Under the pieces are notes generated by a model. That model was not told the origin of the DNA. It ran no database searches and saw nothing but the letters and a program-made list of their open reading frames with translations. From Oscillospiraceae bacterium (GTDB lineage: Bacteria > Bacillota > Clostridia > Oscillospirales > Ruminococcaceae), in NCBI GenBank assembly GCA_009777635.1, contig WRLK01000024.1:1-47108 (forward strand): 47,108 nt of DNA, written 5' to 3'. Positions 15,257-24,290 of this stretch are shown here, piece after piece. Positions within the stretch are counted from its first letter, which is position 1. Every line of letters begins with the position of its first letter. The translations under genes and the position numbers were made by a program.

Positions 15257-16423
15257 TCACCCCAAAACGCAGATTTGGCTATATGTCAGGTAATAAAGCC
15301 GTGTGCCGATAAGATGTATCCGTGAGATTCCGTGCCGCTCATACGCAAGAACCTGCTGCATCTGATGGTCGTAGCCTGTGATGCCGTCTTCTGTGAGAAG
15401 ATAGATTACGTCCTTACCGAACGCGACGTCGAATATCCTTTCATGAATCGCCATCGACGCCGTCTCCTTTAGGCTCTCATCCAGCAGGACAAGCTCGGTC
15501 TCATACCGGCCCGGCCGCTCAAAAAACAAAAGCGTCCACCGGCCGGAGTTTTCCCGCGCAAGCAGCCGGCGGGAGCCGAAATCATACGTCTCTTTTATCT
15601 CGCCCTGCTGGTTTAGTATCATATATTCTTTATCCGTAAAAAGGGCGATGCGGTCGCTTTCCATAAAATCAAGGCCAAGGCAGAGGCTGTCCTCAAGGGT
15701 AAGGGCGACCTCGGCCTGATCCCTGTCCTCGGCGAACCTGAAAAGATAAATCAGCGACTTCATCACGCCGGTTTCGCCGCCGGTCACGCAGCTCACCGCC
15801 ATCATATCGCCTCTCGGGGAAAGCGACACATTCGTGACGTATTCGGGCGACGACCAGCTGTATATCTGCCGAAACTGCCTGTCATAGACGGTGACGCGCG
15901 ACGCAAAGTGCTGGGCGGGAGCTACGACCGCGAAATCCCCGTTTGCCCCCATGTCGCCGCAGAGAATCCCCTGGTCAAGCGACTGCGAGAACATTTCGCG
16001 GCTTATTGAGTGCACAGAAAAATTCCTGCCGCCGACTGAAAAAGCCAGCACCCGCGCGTGGGAAGTTTCCGCGATCGAATGCTCCGTCATCCGCTGTATA
16101 TTCTGGATTATTTTACCATTTTTGTTGTAGATAATCAAATTCGTGTCGTTTAATACGGCAAGGTTTTCGCCGATGCTTACAACATCACGGATGACGCCTC
16201 CCGGCAAATCAACGGGGAAACCGGTACCGCCGCGGGATTCGAAGTAATCCATCAAGCCGGTCGTTGCGCTTTCCTCGACAAGCACGTTGTAAACGAACAC
16301 CGCGCTGCCCGCCAGAATCATCGCCCCTGTAAGCAACAACAGCCGCTTTAGCGTAACGGCGCGCTGACGCCGTTTTCTTACTTTATCAAAATCCACGGCT
16401 TTATTCATGATCTTCTTTTCCAT
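15257..16423 (-). CDS. DUF5711 family membrane-anchored protein
   Basis: A 388-residue protein with a short basic N-terminus, one membrane anchor (around residues 28-47, LLLLTGAMILAGSAVFVY) and a long extracytoplasmic region of repeated short beta-strands. Phrases such as YNKNGKIIQNI, VYDRQFRQIYSW and LNQQGEIKETYDF recur as in beta-propeller blades. This matches the DUF5711 family of clostridia, whose function is unknown. The ATG at 16423 has GGAG six bases upstream and overlaps the end of truA by 23 bp, pointing to coupled translation. Its place between truA and cvpA suggests a role in the envelope, but this is inference from context. Confidence 0.78.
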   Translation of the reverse strand: MEKKIMNKAVDFDKVRKRRQRAVTLKRLLLLTGAMILAGSAVFVYNVLVEESATTGLMDYFESRGGTGFPVDLPGGVIRDVVSIGENLAVLNDTNLIIYNKNGKIIQNIQRMTEHSIAETSHARVLAFSVGGRNFSVHSISREMFSQSLDQGILCGDMGANGDFAVVAPAQHFASRVTVYDRQFRQIYSWSSPEYVTNVSLSPRGDMMAVSCVTGGETGVMKSLIYLFRFAEDRDQAEVALTLEDSLCLGLDFMESDRIALFTDKEYMILNQQGEIKETYDFGSRRLLARENSGRWTLLFFERPGRYETELVLLDESLKETASMAIHERIFDVAFGKDVIYLLTEDGITGYDHQMQQVLAYERHGISRIHLIGTRLYYLTYSQICVLG

Positions 16424-17168
16424 AGCATTCTCCATAGTCGACATGATTCAGGTAAAGCCCGTGTGGAGGCATTGTTTTTCCGGCGCGGTTTCGGTCCTTC
16501 GCCGCAATAATATCGGGAATCGAGCCCGCTTCAAGCTTTCCCGCCGCGATAAACAAAAGTGTGCCCGTCATGATCCGCGCCATATGATACAAAAAGCCGT
16601 CGGCCGTAACGGTGAACAAAACGGTATCCCCATGCCGCGTCACTCCGCATTCGGTAACGGTGCGCACGTGGTGCTCAACATCCGACCTGACGGAGCAAAA
16701 CGACGTGAAATCGTGCGTGCCCAAAAAATCCTTAGCCTCACGGTCAAGCATCGCGGCGTCCAGCGGGTACGGGTGCCGGTACATAAGGCGCTCCGCAAAC
16801 GGGTCCTTGATATGGCTGTTGTGTATTTTGTACACATATTGCTTTTGTTTGCACAAATACCGCGCGTGAAAATCGAAAGGCACAGCCCTTGCCGAAAGTA
16901 CCGCGACGTCGTCCGGCAGCTTTTGGTTTAGCGCAAGCACAAGCTTATGAGGCGGGATATGCATGTCCGTTTTCATCGAAAGGCAGTACATGCCCGCGTG
17001 GACGCCCGAGTCGGTCCGCGAGCAGCCTTTGACGTTTAGGCGTTCGCCGAACACGGATTCCACCGCGTTTTGGAACACCTCGCAGACTGACAGCGCGTTT
17101 TTCTGCACTTGAAAGCCGTGGTAGCGGGTACCGTTAAACGCTATCGTGATCAGCAGATTCTCCATCAC
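16401..17168 (-). CDS. truA: tRNA pseudouridine(38-40) synthase TruA
   Basis: Isomerises uridines 38-40 in the anticodon stem of many tRNAs. At 255 residues it has the usual length. The catalytic aspartate is Asp53 in GCSRTDSGVHAGM, and family motifs FNGTRYHGFQ (N-terminus), FDFHARYLCKQKQYVYKI and FLYHMARIMTGTL are all present. Its ATG overlaps the ecfT stop in an ATGA arrangement. The order ecfA1-ecfA2-ecfT-truA is widely conserved in Firmicutes, usually beside ribosomal protein genes, which are absent here. Confidence 0.96.
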   Translation of the reverse strand: MMENLLITIAFNGTRYHGFQVQKNALSVCEVFQNAVESVFGERLNVKGCSRTDSGVHAGMYCLSMKTDMHIPPHKLVLALNQKLPDDVAVLSARAVPFDFHARYLCKQKQYVYKIHNSHIKDPFAERLMYRHPYPLDAAMLDREAKDFLGTHDFTSFCSVRSDVEHHVRTVTECGVTRHGDTVLFTVTADGFLYHMARIMTGTLLFIAAGKLEAGSIPDIIAAKDRNRAGKTMPPHGLYLNHVDYGECYGKEDHE

Positions 17169-17977
17169 AGCAACCCCGGAAAGACGATGTTTGCACAGAT
17201 GACACAGGCCGCGAACAGTATGGCGAATACGGCCCCGTATAAATCCGGCATGCTAAGCCGCAGCCGGTGAAGGTGGGTCCTGCCTTTTCCGCCGTTGTAG
17301 CAGCGGCACTCCATCGCAAGCGCAAGCTCGATAGCCCTTGTAAACGCTGAAACAAAAAGCGGGATCAGAATTGGCGTGAGCGCGTGTATCCGCTGTATCA
17401 GCCCACCGGATTCAAGATCGGCGCCCCTTGCCTTTTGCGCCGACATGATTTTGTCGGTTTCCTCTATAAGCGTCGGGATAAACCGAAGCGCAATCGTCAT
17501 CATCATGGAGATTTCATGCACGGGCACGCCGATTTTGTTGAGCGGCGCGAATAGCTGCTCCATGCCGTTTGTGAGTGATATGGGCGAGGTCGTGTATGTT
17601 AAAAGCGATGTTCCCGCGATAAGACAGATGATCCGCACCACCATGAAAACCGCCATGATAACGCCTTTATCGGTGATTTTTATAATCCAGAGCTGGAACA
17701 GCACAAGCCCGTCGTGGAACATCATATTGAGTATCGCCGTGAACAGGATGATCGGAACGACCGGCTTTAGGCTTTTTAGTATCATCCTGCCCGGCACCCT
17801 TGAAAGCGGGTACAAAAAGAACAGCATAGCGGCGGAAATCCCAAGCGCCCACGCGTTCCTGGCCGTAAACAGCAGCGCCACATACGCGATGGTTAGCACA
17901 AGCTTTACCCGCGGGTCCATGCGGTGGGCGACCGACGCCCCCGGTAAATATTGCCCGATTGTAATGTCCTTCAGCAT
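17165..17977 (-). CDS. ecfT: Energy-coupling factor transporter transmembrane protein EcfT
   Basis: Membrane scaffold of the group II ECF vitamin transporter; it couples the two EcfA ATPases to interchangeable substrate-binding S components. The 270 residues hold five or so hydrophobic helices, an N-terminal SVAHRMDPRVKL motif typical of EcfT, and the ATPase-docking motif QKARGADLE, which contains the conserved Ala-Arg-Gly. It overlaps ecfA2 by 7 bp and truA by 4 bp. The riboflavin S component RibU at 34066-34716 is a likely partner from this window. Confidence 0.95.
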   Translation of the reverse strand: MLKDITIGQYLPGASVAHRMDPRVKLVLTIAYVALLFTARNAWALGISAAMLFFLYPLSRVPGRMILKSLKPVVPIILFTAILNMMFHDGLVLFQLWIIKITDKGVIMAVFMVVRIICLIAGTSLLTYTTSPISLTNGMEQLFAPLNKIGVPVHEISMMMTIALRFIPTLIEETDKIMSAQKARGADLESGGLIQRIHALTPILIPLFVSAFTRAIELALAMECRCYNGGKGRTHLHRLRLSMPDLYGAVFAILFAACVICANIVFPGLL

Positions 17978-18840
17978 ATAGTATCCCCGCTTTTGCAGGC
18001 GCCCAAAAGCCGCAGAAGCTGCTCCTTAGCGCTGTCTACCGTGTAGGTGTCCGGCGAAATGTCGTAGCCTCTTTTCTTAAGCTCCATGCAGATGCTCGTA
18101 ATCTGCGGAACCGAAAGCCCCATCTTCAGAAGCTCCGGCGCTTTCTTAAACACCTCTTTCACGTCGCCGTACATGAACGCCTGGGCCTTGTTCATGACAA
18201 GGACCTTTTTACAGTATTTCGCGACGTCCTCCATCGAGTGGGAGACAAGCAGCACCGTATTCTTTTTTTCCTCGTGGTACTTTGCGATCTCATCTAAAAT
18301 CATGTCGCGGCCGCGCGGGTCAAGCCCCGCCGTAGGCTCGTCGAGTATCAGCACCTCCGGGTCCATCGCGAGCACGCCCGCGATTGCGACGCGGCGCTTC
18401 TGCCCTCCCGACAGCTCAAAGGGCGACGCCTTCATATGCTTCTCGCCAATCCCCACGATTTTCGCGGCGGCGTACACCCGCGATTCGATCTCCTCTTTCG
18501 AAAGCCCCATGTTCTTTGGGCCGAACGCGATGTCCTTGTAGACCGTTTCCTCGAAGAGCTGGTATTCGGGGTACTGGAACACAAGCCCCACCTGAAAGCG
18601 GTACTTGCGGATTTCCTTCGGCTTTGCCCACATATCCTCGCCGTTTATGAAAACTTTTCCGGAGCCTGGCTTTAAAAGCCCGTTAAAATGCTGCACAAGC
18701 GTGGACTTCCCGGAGCCCGTATGCCCGATGACGCCGACAAACCCGCCTTTTTCGATATCAATGTTCACACAGTCGATAGCGGACTGCTTAAAAGCCGCGC
18801 CATAGCTGTGCGATAAGTTTTCGGTTCTAATGATTCCCAA
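17971..18840 (-). CDS. ecfA2: Energy-coupling factor ATPase EcfA2
   Basis: One of two ATPases of the ECF module, 289 residues. Walker A is GHTGSGKST near residue 38, Q-loop FQYPEYQLFE, signature LSGGQKRRVAIAG, Walker B LDEPTAGLDPRG, and the switch histidine lies in VSHSMEDV. The C-terminal extension, with MGLSVPQITSICMELKKRGYD, is the EcfA-specific dimerisation domain. QLFEETVYKDIAFGPKNMG identifies the EcfA2 branch. It follows ecfA1 with a single-base gap. All catalytic motifs are intact, in contrast to the pstB pair in the same window. Confidence 0.94.
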   Translation of the reverse strand: MGIIRTENLSHSYGAAFKQSAIDCVNIDIEKGGFVGVIGHTGSGKSTLVQHFNGLLKPGSGKVFINGEDMWAKPKEIRKYRFQVGLVFQYPEYQLFEETVYKDIAFGPKNMGLSKEEIESRVYAAAKIVGIGEKHMKASPFELSGGQKRRVAIAGVLAMDPEVLILDEPTAGLDPRGRDMILDEIAKYHEEKKNTVLLVSHSMEDVAKYCKKVLVMNKAQAFMYGDVKEVFKKAPELLKMGLSVPQITSICMELKKRGYDISPDTYTVDSAKEQLLRLLGACKSGDTIC

Positions 18841-18841
18841 C

Positions 18842-19708
18842 TTAAGATACTCCTTGTTCCTCTAAAATCCCTATCAGCTTTTCTATGCAATCGCGGGCGG
18901 TGATAACGTCCAAAGGCAAATCATACCCGGCTTTTTTCAGCTCAAAAATAAGCTCCGTCGCCTGCGGCACCGAAAGCCCCACGCTTTTTAGCTTTTCAAC
19001 ATTTGAAAAGACGCGTTTCGGCGCATCGTCAAGGATTATATCGCCGCCGCTCATCACGACGACGCGCTTACATGCCGCCGCCTCGTCCATGAAATGGGTT
19101 ATGAGCACGACCGTGACGCCGAAATACTTGTTGAGCGCCGTGATCGTCTCCATGACCTCGCGGCGGCCTCGGGGGTCGAGCATTGCGGTGGGCTCGTCGA
19201 GCACGATGCACTGAGGGCGCATCGCGATAATTCCCGCGATTGCCACGCGCTGCTTCTGCCCGCCCGATAGCTGGTGAGGCGCGCGAAGTTTTAAGTCCGA
19301 CATGCCGACAAGCTCAAGCGCGTCGTCGACGCGCTCGCGTATCTCATCGGGCGGAACTCCCAGATTCTCAAGCGCGAACGCGACGTCCTCCTCCACGACT
19401 GTGGCGACGATCTGGTTGTCGGGGTTCTGGAACACCATGCCGACATGGCTGCGTATCAGGAGCAGCTTGTCCTCGTCCCTTGTGTCGGCGCCGACCACCG
19501 TGCATGTGCCGCCCTGCGGCAGCAGGATCGCGTTGAAGTGCTTGGCAAGCGTGGATTTCCCCGAGCCGTTATGCCCTAAGACCGCGACAAAATCGCCCTT
19601 TTGAACGGTCAGGTTTAAGCCCTCGAACACCGGGATTTTTTTATCTTTTTCCTCGTTTTCATGACTGTATGAGAACGCCATGTCCTCGCAGCTTATGATT
19701 TCTTCCAT
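18842..19708 (-). CDS. ecfA1: Energy-coupling factor ATPase EcfA1
   Basis: First ATPase of the ECF module, 288 residues. It has Walker A GHNGSGKST near residue 46, Q-loop FQNPDNQIVATVVEEDVAF (the EcfA1-specific form), signature LSGGQKQRVAIAG, Walker B LDEPTAMLDPRG and switch His in ITHFMDEA. It also shares with EcfA2 the C-terminal VGLSVPQATELIFELKKAGYD segment. It opens the ecfA1-ecfA2-ecfT-truA gene run and is preceded by a YbaK-type gene with an 11-bp gap. It energises vitamin uptake together with EcfA2. Confidence 0.94.
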   Translation of the reverse strand: MEEIISCEDMAFSYSHENEEKDKKIPVFEGLNLTVQKGDFVAVLGHNGSGKSTLAKHFNAILLPQGGTCTVVGADTRDEDKLLLIRSHVGMVFQNPDNQIVATVVEEDVAFALENLGVPPDEIRERVDDALELVGMSDLKLRAPHQLSGGQKQRVAIAGIIAMRPQCIVLDEPTAMLDPRGRREVMETITALNKYFGVTVVLITHFMDEAAACKRVVVMSGGDIILDDAPKRVFSNVEKLKSVGLSVPQATELIFELKKAGYDLPLDVITARDCIEKLIGILEEQGVS

Positions 19709-19719
19709 ATCAGATTCCT

Positions 19720-20214
19720 TTATATATGAACAAACATTATATCTTTTTGCTTATCTTTTAAAACTTTTACCAAATCGCCTGCCGCAATCCAGACCGTGGC
19801 GGTGTTGTCGTTTGGGTGCACACCGATAAATTCACAGCCTTCAAGGTCGCTGTCAATTATGACGGTAACGATATTATCCGTGTCGTTTAGCGCCCCGAAA
19901 GGCGTGACCTCGCCCTTTGACAGCTTTAAATAATGCTTGAGGTCGTCGTCGCCCGCAAAGCTCAGCGGCCTGCTTCCAATTTTATGACGCAGCTCTTTTA
20001 GGTTGGCGCTCTTGTCGTTTCTCATAACGATCAGGTAGTATTTTCGTTTCTTATCGTCGCGAACAAATAAGTTCTTTGCCACCTTATCCATATGCTCGAT
20101 CTGCAAATTGTTCATCTCTTCAATGGTAAAGACCGCGGGATGCCGGATCACCTTATAAGGAATATTCATTTTATCCAATATCTCAAGCACTTTGTTTTGT
20201 GCTTCAACCGACAT
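19720..20214 (-). CDS. YbaK/ProX-type aminoacyl-tRNA deacylase
   Basis: A 164-residue stand-alone editing-domain protein of the YbaK/EbsC (prolyl-tRNA synthetase-associated domain) superfamily. Such proteins hydrolyse mischarged tRNAs, for example Ala-tRNA(Pro), in the cytoplasm. Typical features are the N-terminal VIRHPAVFTIEEM, the catalytic-lysine region KVAKNLFVRD followed by YYLIVM, and the closing FIGVHPNDNTATVWI. The pattern best resembles the PrdX/ProX group. Exact tRNA specificity is not visible. It lies between the methyltransferase gene and ecfA1 on the same strand. Confidence 0.87.
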   Translation of the reverse strand: MSVEAQNKVLEILDKMNIPYKVIRHPAVFTIEEMNNLQIEHMDKVAKNLFVRDDKKRKYYLIVMRNDKSANLKELRHKIGSRPLSFAGDDDLKHYLKLSKGEVTPFGALNDTDNIVTVIIDSDLEGCEFIGVHPNDNTATVWIAAGDLVKVLKDKQKDIMFVHI

Positions 20215-20241
20215 ATGGAGGCACCTCTTTCCAAATGATTT

Positions 20242-21096
20242 TTATCCCGCTAACCAAATCGCCGTGTTCCCGCATGGCAGCGTAAGGCCGGAGGCCGTCA
20301 CCGGCAGCCCGATTTCCGACGACATGAGCGTGCCGCCGCGCTTTTGCTTTATCAAGACGCCGAGCATATACTCCATCACAGATGCGGAAAGCCCCGTCGT
20401 ATACGAATTGATGATGAAAAACCGCGCGCTGTCCGATAAAAGCTTGCCGCAAAGCGATACAAGGCCGTATACCGCGTCCTCGAGCTTCCAGACCTCGCCG
20501 CCGGGGCCGCGCCCGTATGACGGCGGGTCCATGATGATGCCGTCGTAGCGGCTGCCGCGCCTTAGCTCACGTTCTGCAAACTTTTTGCAGTCGTCCGTAA
20601 TCCAGCGGCAGGGCTTATCCGAAAGGCCGGAAAGCGCTGCGTTTTCCCGCGCCCACGCCACCATTCCCTTTGACGCGTCAACATGGCAGACGCTTGCGCC
20701 CGCCTGAAGGCAGGCAAGGGTCGCGCCGCCCGTGTACGCAAACAGGTTTAACACGTTCATGCCGGCGTTTGCGTTTTCGCTTATAAAATCCCAGTTGACG
20801 GCCTGCTCCGGGAAAATGCCCGTGTGTTTAAAGCTTGTGGGCCGCACAAGAAAGCGTAGATCCTTGTACGAAACCGTCCAGCTTTGCTTCTCGATTTCCG
20901 GGTTATCCCAGTGGCCGCCGCCTGTTTCGCTCCTCACATAGCGGGCGTCGGCTTTTTGCCAGATACCGCCTTTAGGCGTGTCCCAGATTACTTGCGGGTC
21001 GGGCCGTATCAGGATATGCCCGCCCCACCGCTCAAGCTTTTCGCCCGCCGACGCGTCTAAGACTTCAAAGTCCCGCCATGCGTTTGCAATCCTCAT
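20242..21096 (-). CDS. Class I SAM-dependent methyltransferase (RlmI/RlmK-like)
   Basis: A 284-residue methyltransferase. The N-terminal part (about 1-100) forms a small beta-rich domain. Then comes motif I NLFAYTGGATLACLQAGA, the acidic ribose-binding VDASKG, and the catalytic-loop motif DPPSYGRGPGGE. These are characteristic of the YccW/RlmI-RlmK group of 23S rRNA methyltransferases, but the PUA domain of RlmI is missing, so the substrate remains open. The ATG at 21096 lies inside the 3' end of glmM (32-bp overlap), with GGAGAG eleven bases upstream; the longer upstream frame is unlikely to be translated. Translational coupling to glmM is probable. Confidence 0.85.
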   Translation of the reverse strand: MRIANAWRDFEVLDASAGEKLERWGGHILIRPDPQVIWDTPKGGIWQKADARYVRSETGGGHWDNPEIEKQSWTVSYKDLRFLVRPTSFKHTGIFPEQAVNWDFISENANAGMNVLNLFAYTGGATLACLQAGASVCHVDASKGMVAWARENAALSGLSDKPCRWITDDCKKFAERELRRGSRYDGIIMDPPSYGRGPGGEVWKLEDAVYGLVSLCGKLLSDSARFFIINSYTTGLSASVMEYMLGVLIKQKRGGTLMSSEIGLPVTASGLTLPCGNTAIWLAG

Positions 21097-22447
21097 TATC
21101 GGATAATCTCTCCTCAATCTTCTCCGTGAGCTCGTCGAGCAAGGAAGCGATTTCATCTTTGTCTTTGCCCTCTATCATCACGCGGATGATCGGCTCCGTT
21201 CCGGATGCGCGGACAAGCACCCTGCCGTCGCCACCGAGTTTTTTCTCCGCTTCATCGATCATTGCGGCAACCGCTTTGTCGGTCGCAAGGTTTTTCTTCA
21301 TGACCGGGTCGGCGTGGATATTTTTCATCATCTGCGGGTACTGCGTCATGATACGCCCAAGCTCCGAAAGTTTTTTGCCGCTCTTCTTCAATGCGGATAA
21401 AAGCTGGATTGCCGAAAGCTGTCCGTCGCCCGTCATCATAAACTCGCTGAAGATGATATGCCCGCTTTGCTCGCCGCCTAAGCAATACCCTTTCTTTCGC
21501 ATCATTTCGAGTACATAGCGGTCGCCGACCTTGGCCTTTTCGATGATAACCCCGTTTTCCTCACCAAACTTGAAAAGCCCGAGATTACTCATAACGGTCG
21601 CCACGATGGTATCATTTTTAAGTTTGCCCTGTTTCTTTAAATCAAGCCCTAAAATCGCCATGATTACGTCGCCGTTTATAACGCCGCCGGTCTCATCCAC
21701 GGCAATCACGCGGTCGGCGTCGCCGTCAAAGGCGATGCCTGCGTCAAAATCTCCGTTTTTCACGTATTCCGCGAGGTTCTCCACATGCATCGAGCCGCAG
21801 TCGCGGTTGATGTTTACGCCGTTAGGCGATGCGTTTAGTACGTCTATATCGGCCCCGAGCTTTGTAAAAAGCTTTCCGGCTGTCGCAGACGCGCTGCCGT
21901 TTGAGCAGTCAAGCGCGATTTTTAAGCCCTCAAGCCCGTTTGGCGCAGTACCCGCTATGTAATCGATGTAATGCCCGGCTAAATCGTCTTGTCTGCTGAT
22001 GCGCCCGACTTCCCAGCCCCAGCGGATAGAATACGGCTTTATCTTATCCAAAACGATTTCTTCTATCTCGAATTCTTCGGCGTCCGTTAGCTTGTATCCA
22101 TCCGGCCCGAAGATCTTGATTCCGTTGAATTCATACGGGTTGTGCGACGCCGAAAGCATAATCCCCGCGTCGGCGTGCTTGTTTGTTACAAGATACGATA
22201 TAGCGGGCGTCGGCAAAACTCCGGCGATGATTACGTCCGCGCCGACGGAGCAAAGCCCCGCCGATAAGGCGGACTCCAGCATCCCCGATGATATGCGCGT
22301 GTCGCATCCGATGATGAACACAGGCTTTTTCGCGATCCTTTCCGCAACGACCATAGCCGCCGCGCGCCCGACATCCATCGCAAGCTTGCAGCTTATCTCC
22401 GTGTTCGCAACGCCTCTCGCGCCGTCAGTTCCAAAAATCCTTCCCAT
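21065..22447 (-). CDS. glmM: Phosphoglucosamine mutase GlmM
   Basis: Interconverts glucosamine 6-phosphate and glucosamine 1-phosphate for UDP-GlcNAc and peptidoglycan synthesis. The start MGRIFGTDGARG is the GlmM hallmark. The phosphoserine loop is SASHNPYEFNG (Ser101), the metal-binding loop FDGDADRVI, the sugar-specificity loop GGEQSGHI and the C-terminal phosphate-binding RASGTEPIIRV. The 460 residues are slightly longer than usual because of a short C-terminal tail. The untranslated region upstream holds a long hairpin. It shares its 3' end with the methyltransferase gene. Confidence 0.97.
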   Translation of the reverse strand: MGRIFGTDGARGVANTEISCKLAMDVGRAAAMVVAERIAKKPVFIIGCDTRISSGMLESALSAGLCSVGADVIIAGVLPTPAISYLVTNKHADAGIMLSASHNPYEFNGIKIFGPDGYKLTDAEEFEIEEIVLDKIKPYSIRWGWEVGRISRQDDLAGHYIDYIAGTAPNGLEGLKIALDCSNGSASATAGKLFTKLGADIDVLNASPNGVNINRDCGSMHVENLAEYVKNGDFDAGIAFDGDADRVIAVDETGGVINGDVIMAILGLDLKKQGKLKNDTIVATVMSNLGLFKFGEENGVIIEKAKVGDRYVLEMMRKKGYCLGGEQSGHIIFSEFMMTGDGQLSAIQLLSALKKSGKKLSELGRIMTQYPQMMKNIHADPVMKKNLATDKAVAAMIDEAEKKLGGDGRVLVRASGTEPIIRVMIEGKDKDEIASLLDELTEKIEERLSDNEDCKRMAGL

Positions 22448-22478
22448 AAATCAAGCCCCTTTCTCTTTTAAGACCATC

Positions 22479-22545
22479 AGGGGGTGTGGCAATAGAACAA
22501 ACCGGTGTCTTTTTGGCTGGTTTAGACCTATTGCCGGCACCCCCT
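22479..22545 (-). other. Long interrupted hairpin between ruvB and glmM
   Basis: AGGGGGTG (22479-22486) pairs with CACCCCCT (22538-22545), GGCAATAG (22488-22495) with CTATTGCC (22528-22535), and AAACC with GGTTT inside. The two outer stems are joined by a one-versus-two-base bulge. On the minus strand no T-run follows, so it is not an obvious terminator. It may be a leader structure for glmM or a single copy of a small interspersed hairpin element; no second copy is seen in this window. Confidence 0.6.
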
Positions 22546-22573
22546 ATTATTTTATGTAATCTTCGATTATTTG

Positions 22574-23668
22574 TTAATTACCGGTATTTTCTTCGCCATT
22601 TTCGGCTAAATCCGCCAAAAGGTTGATTTGCTCGAAATTCTGGCGCTCTAAAAACACAAGGCCGAGATGCTCGTATGCCGAGCGCGTGACGACGCGCCCG
22701 CGCGGCGTCTTGCCGAGAAACCCAATCTGCATCAGAAACGGCTCGCAGACGTCCTCGAGGGTTATGGCTTCCTCGCCGACGACCGCTGCGAGCGTCTCGA
22801 TTCCGACCGGGCCGCCGCCGTAGTTTCGTATAATCGTTTCAAGCACCCGCCTGTCCATCGAATCAAGCCCCAAATCATCGACCTCAAGCTTATCGAGGGC
22901 GAGCGACGCAATCTCCTTTGTTATGACGCCCTTACCCAGCACCTGCGCGAAATCACGCACCCGTTTTAAAAGCCGGTTTGCTATACGCGGCGTACCGCGG
23001 CTTCTCTTTGCAAGCTCAAGGGAGCCGTCGCCGTCGCACGGTATCTCAAGGATTTCGGCGCTTCGGCTTATGATGGTCGCAAGCTCGGCGGGCGAGTACA
23101 GCTCAAGCCTTACAATCACGCCGAACCGGTCACGCAGCGGAGCTGTGAGCTGTCCTGCCCGCGTCGTCGCGCCGACAAGCGTAAAGCGCGGCAATTCAAT
23201 GCGGATGGAGCGCGCCGACGGCCCTTTCCCGATGATGATGTCAAGGGCGTAATCCTCCATCGCGGGGTAGAGTATCTCCTCAACCACTCGGGAAAGCCGG
23301 TGGATCTCGTCGATAAACAGTATATCCCCCGGCGAAAGGTTTGTGAGCAGCGCCGCCAAATCCCCCGGCTTTTCGATAGCGGGCCCCGACGTCGTGCGGA
23401 TACCAGCGCCCATCTCGTTCGCGATAACGGTTGCGAGCGTCGTTTTGCCAAGCCCGGGAGGGCCGTAAAGCAATACGTGGTCAAGGCTGTCGCCGCGCCG
23501 CCTTGCGGCTTCGATGAAGACGCCAAGGTTCTCCTTAGCTTTCGGCTGGCCTATATACTCGCCCATCGTTTTCGGGCGCAGCGAAACCTCGGCCTCGCTG
23601 TCCTCAAATGTGTTTTCAGGCGCGACGATTCGGTTTTCGAAATCCATATCCCCGTCAAACATCGGCAT
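22574..23668 (-). CDS. ruvB: Holliday junction branch migration ATPase RuvB
   Basis: Hexameric AAA+ motor that drives Holliday junction branch migration with RuvA. In 364 residues it has the N-terminal [13 protein letters not shown], Walker [10 protein letters not shown] near residue 69, Walker [10 protein letters not shown], sensor 1 [17 protein letters not shown] and the C-terminal winged helix with [17 protein letters not shown]-type sequence. It follows ruvA by 11 bp in a ruvC-ruvA-ruvB order. A C-terminal tail of about 20 residues ([12 protein letters not shown]) is an ordinary length variation. Confidence 0.97.
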   Translation of the reverse strand: MPMFDGDMDFENRIVAPENTFEDSEAEVSLRPKTMGEYIGQPKAKENLGVFIEAARRRGDSLDHVLLYGPPGLGKTTLATVIANEMGAGIRTTSGPAIEKPGDLAALLTNLSPGDILFIDEIHRLSRVVEEILYPAMEDYALDIIIGKGPSARSIRIELPRFTLVGATTRAGQLTAPLRDRFGVIVRLELYSPAELATIISRSAEILEIPCDGDGSLELAKRSRGTPRIANRLLKRVRDFAQVLGKGVITKEIASLALDKLEVDDLGLDSMDRRVLETIIRNYGGGPVGIETLAAVVGEEAITLEDVCEPFLMQIGFLGKTPRGRVVTRSAYEHLGLVFLERQNFEQINLLADLAENGEENTGN

Positions 23669-23679
23669 GTCTCATACCC

Positions 23680-24285
23680 CTATAGCTTCGTTGCGAGGAC
23701 TTTAAGCCCCGCTTTTATCATGTCCTCGACAGGCGCTTCGGCGTCAAGCGCGGATACCGCCAAAGCCGCGTCCGCCTGCGAATAGCCAAGCACCACCAGC
23801 GCGCTTACGGCTTCCGCCGCGTTGCCGCTTGTAACGGCGGCTATCCCCGGCACAGGCGCTGAAAATCCCATCGCCACAGCGTCTTTGCTCACTTTGTCGC
23901 GCAGCTCAAGCACGATGCGCTGCGCGAGCTTCGCACCGACGCCCGGCGCCGACGTGATGGATTTGTAGTCCCCTCCCGCGACGCACAAAGCGAAGCGCTC
24001 CGGCGTCATGCACGACAAAATCGAAAGCGCCGCTTTCGGCCCTACTCCCGACACGCCGGTAAGCATCCGAAAGCAGCTAAGCTCCGACTTGTCGGCGAAC
24101 GCAAACAAGTCGACTGCGTCCTGCCTTATATTCATGTGCGTGTAGACAAGGACCTCGGCGCCAACCGACGCCACCTGGGAAAGCGTCGAGTATGTCGTCT
24201 GGCAGTGGTACGCGACGCCGCCGCACTCGACCGCGATGCTGTTTTTGTCAAAATGCACAAGGGTGCCCCGCAAACTGTAAAGCAT
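23680..24285 (-). CDS. ruvA: Holliday junction branch migration protein RuvA
   Basis: Tetrameric junction-binding partner of RuvB, 201 residues. Domain I begins MLYSLRGTLVHFDKNSIAVE. Two helix-hairpin-helix motifs are recognisable in domain II (LTGVSGVGPKAALSIL and ITSAPGVGAKLAQRIVLELRDK). Domain III is the RuvB-interacting UBA-like bundle (AVSALVVLGYSQADAALAV). It starts 5 bp after ruvC and is part of the same transcript. Confidence 0.96.
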   Translation of the reverse strand: MLYSLRGTLVHFDKNSIAVECGGVAYHCQTTYSTLSQVASVGAEVLVYTHMNIRQDAVDLFAFADKSELSCFRMLTGVSGVGPKAALSILSCMTPERFALCVAGGDYKSITSAPGVGAKLAQRIVLELRDKVSKDAVAMGFSAPVPGIAAVTSGNAAEAVSALVVLGYSQADAALAVSALDAEAPVEDMIKAGLKVLATKL

Positions 24286-24290
24286 AACCG

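Noticed and set aside
22479-22545. Terminator of ruvCAB
   Set aside because: The hairpin has no T-run on the minus strand and would be unusually long, so it is listed as an unassigned structure.
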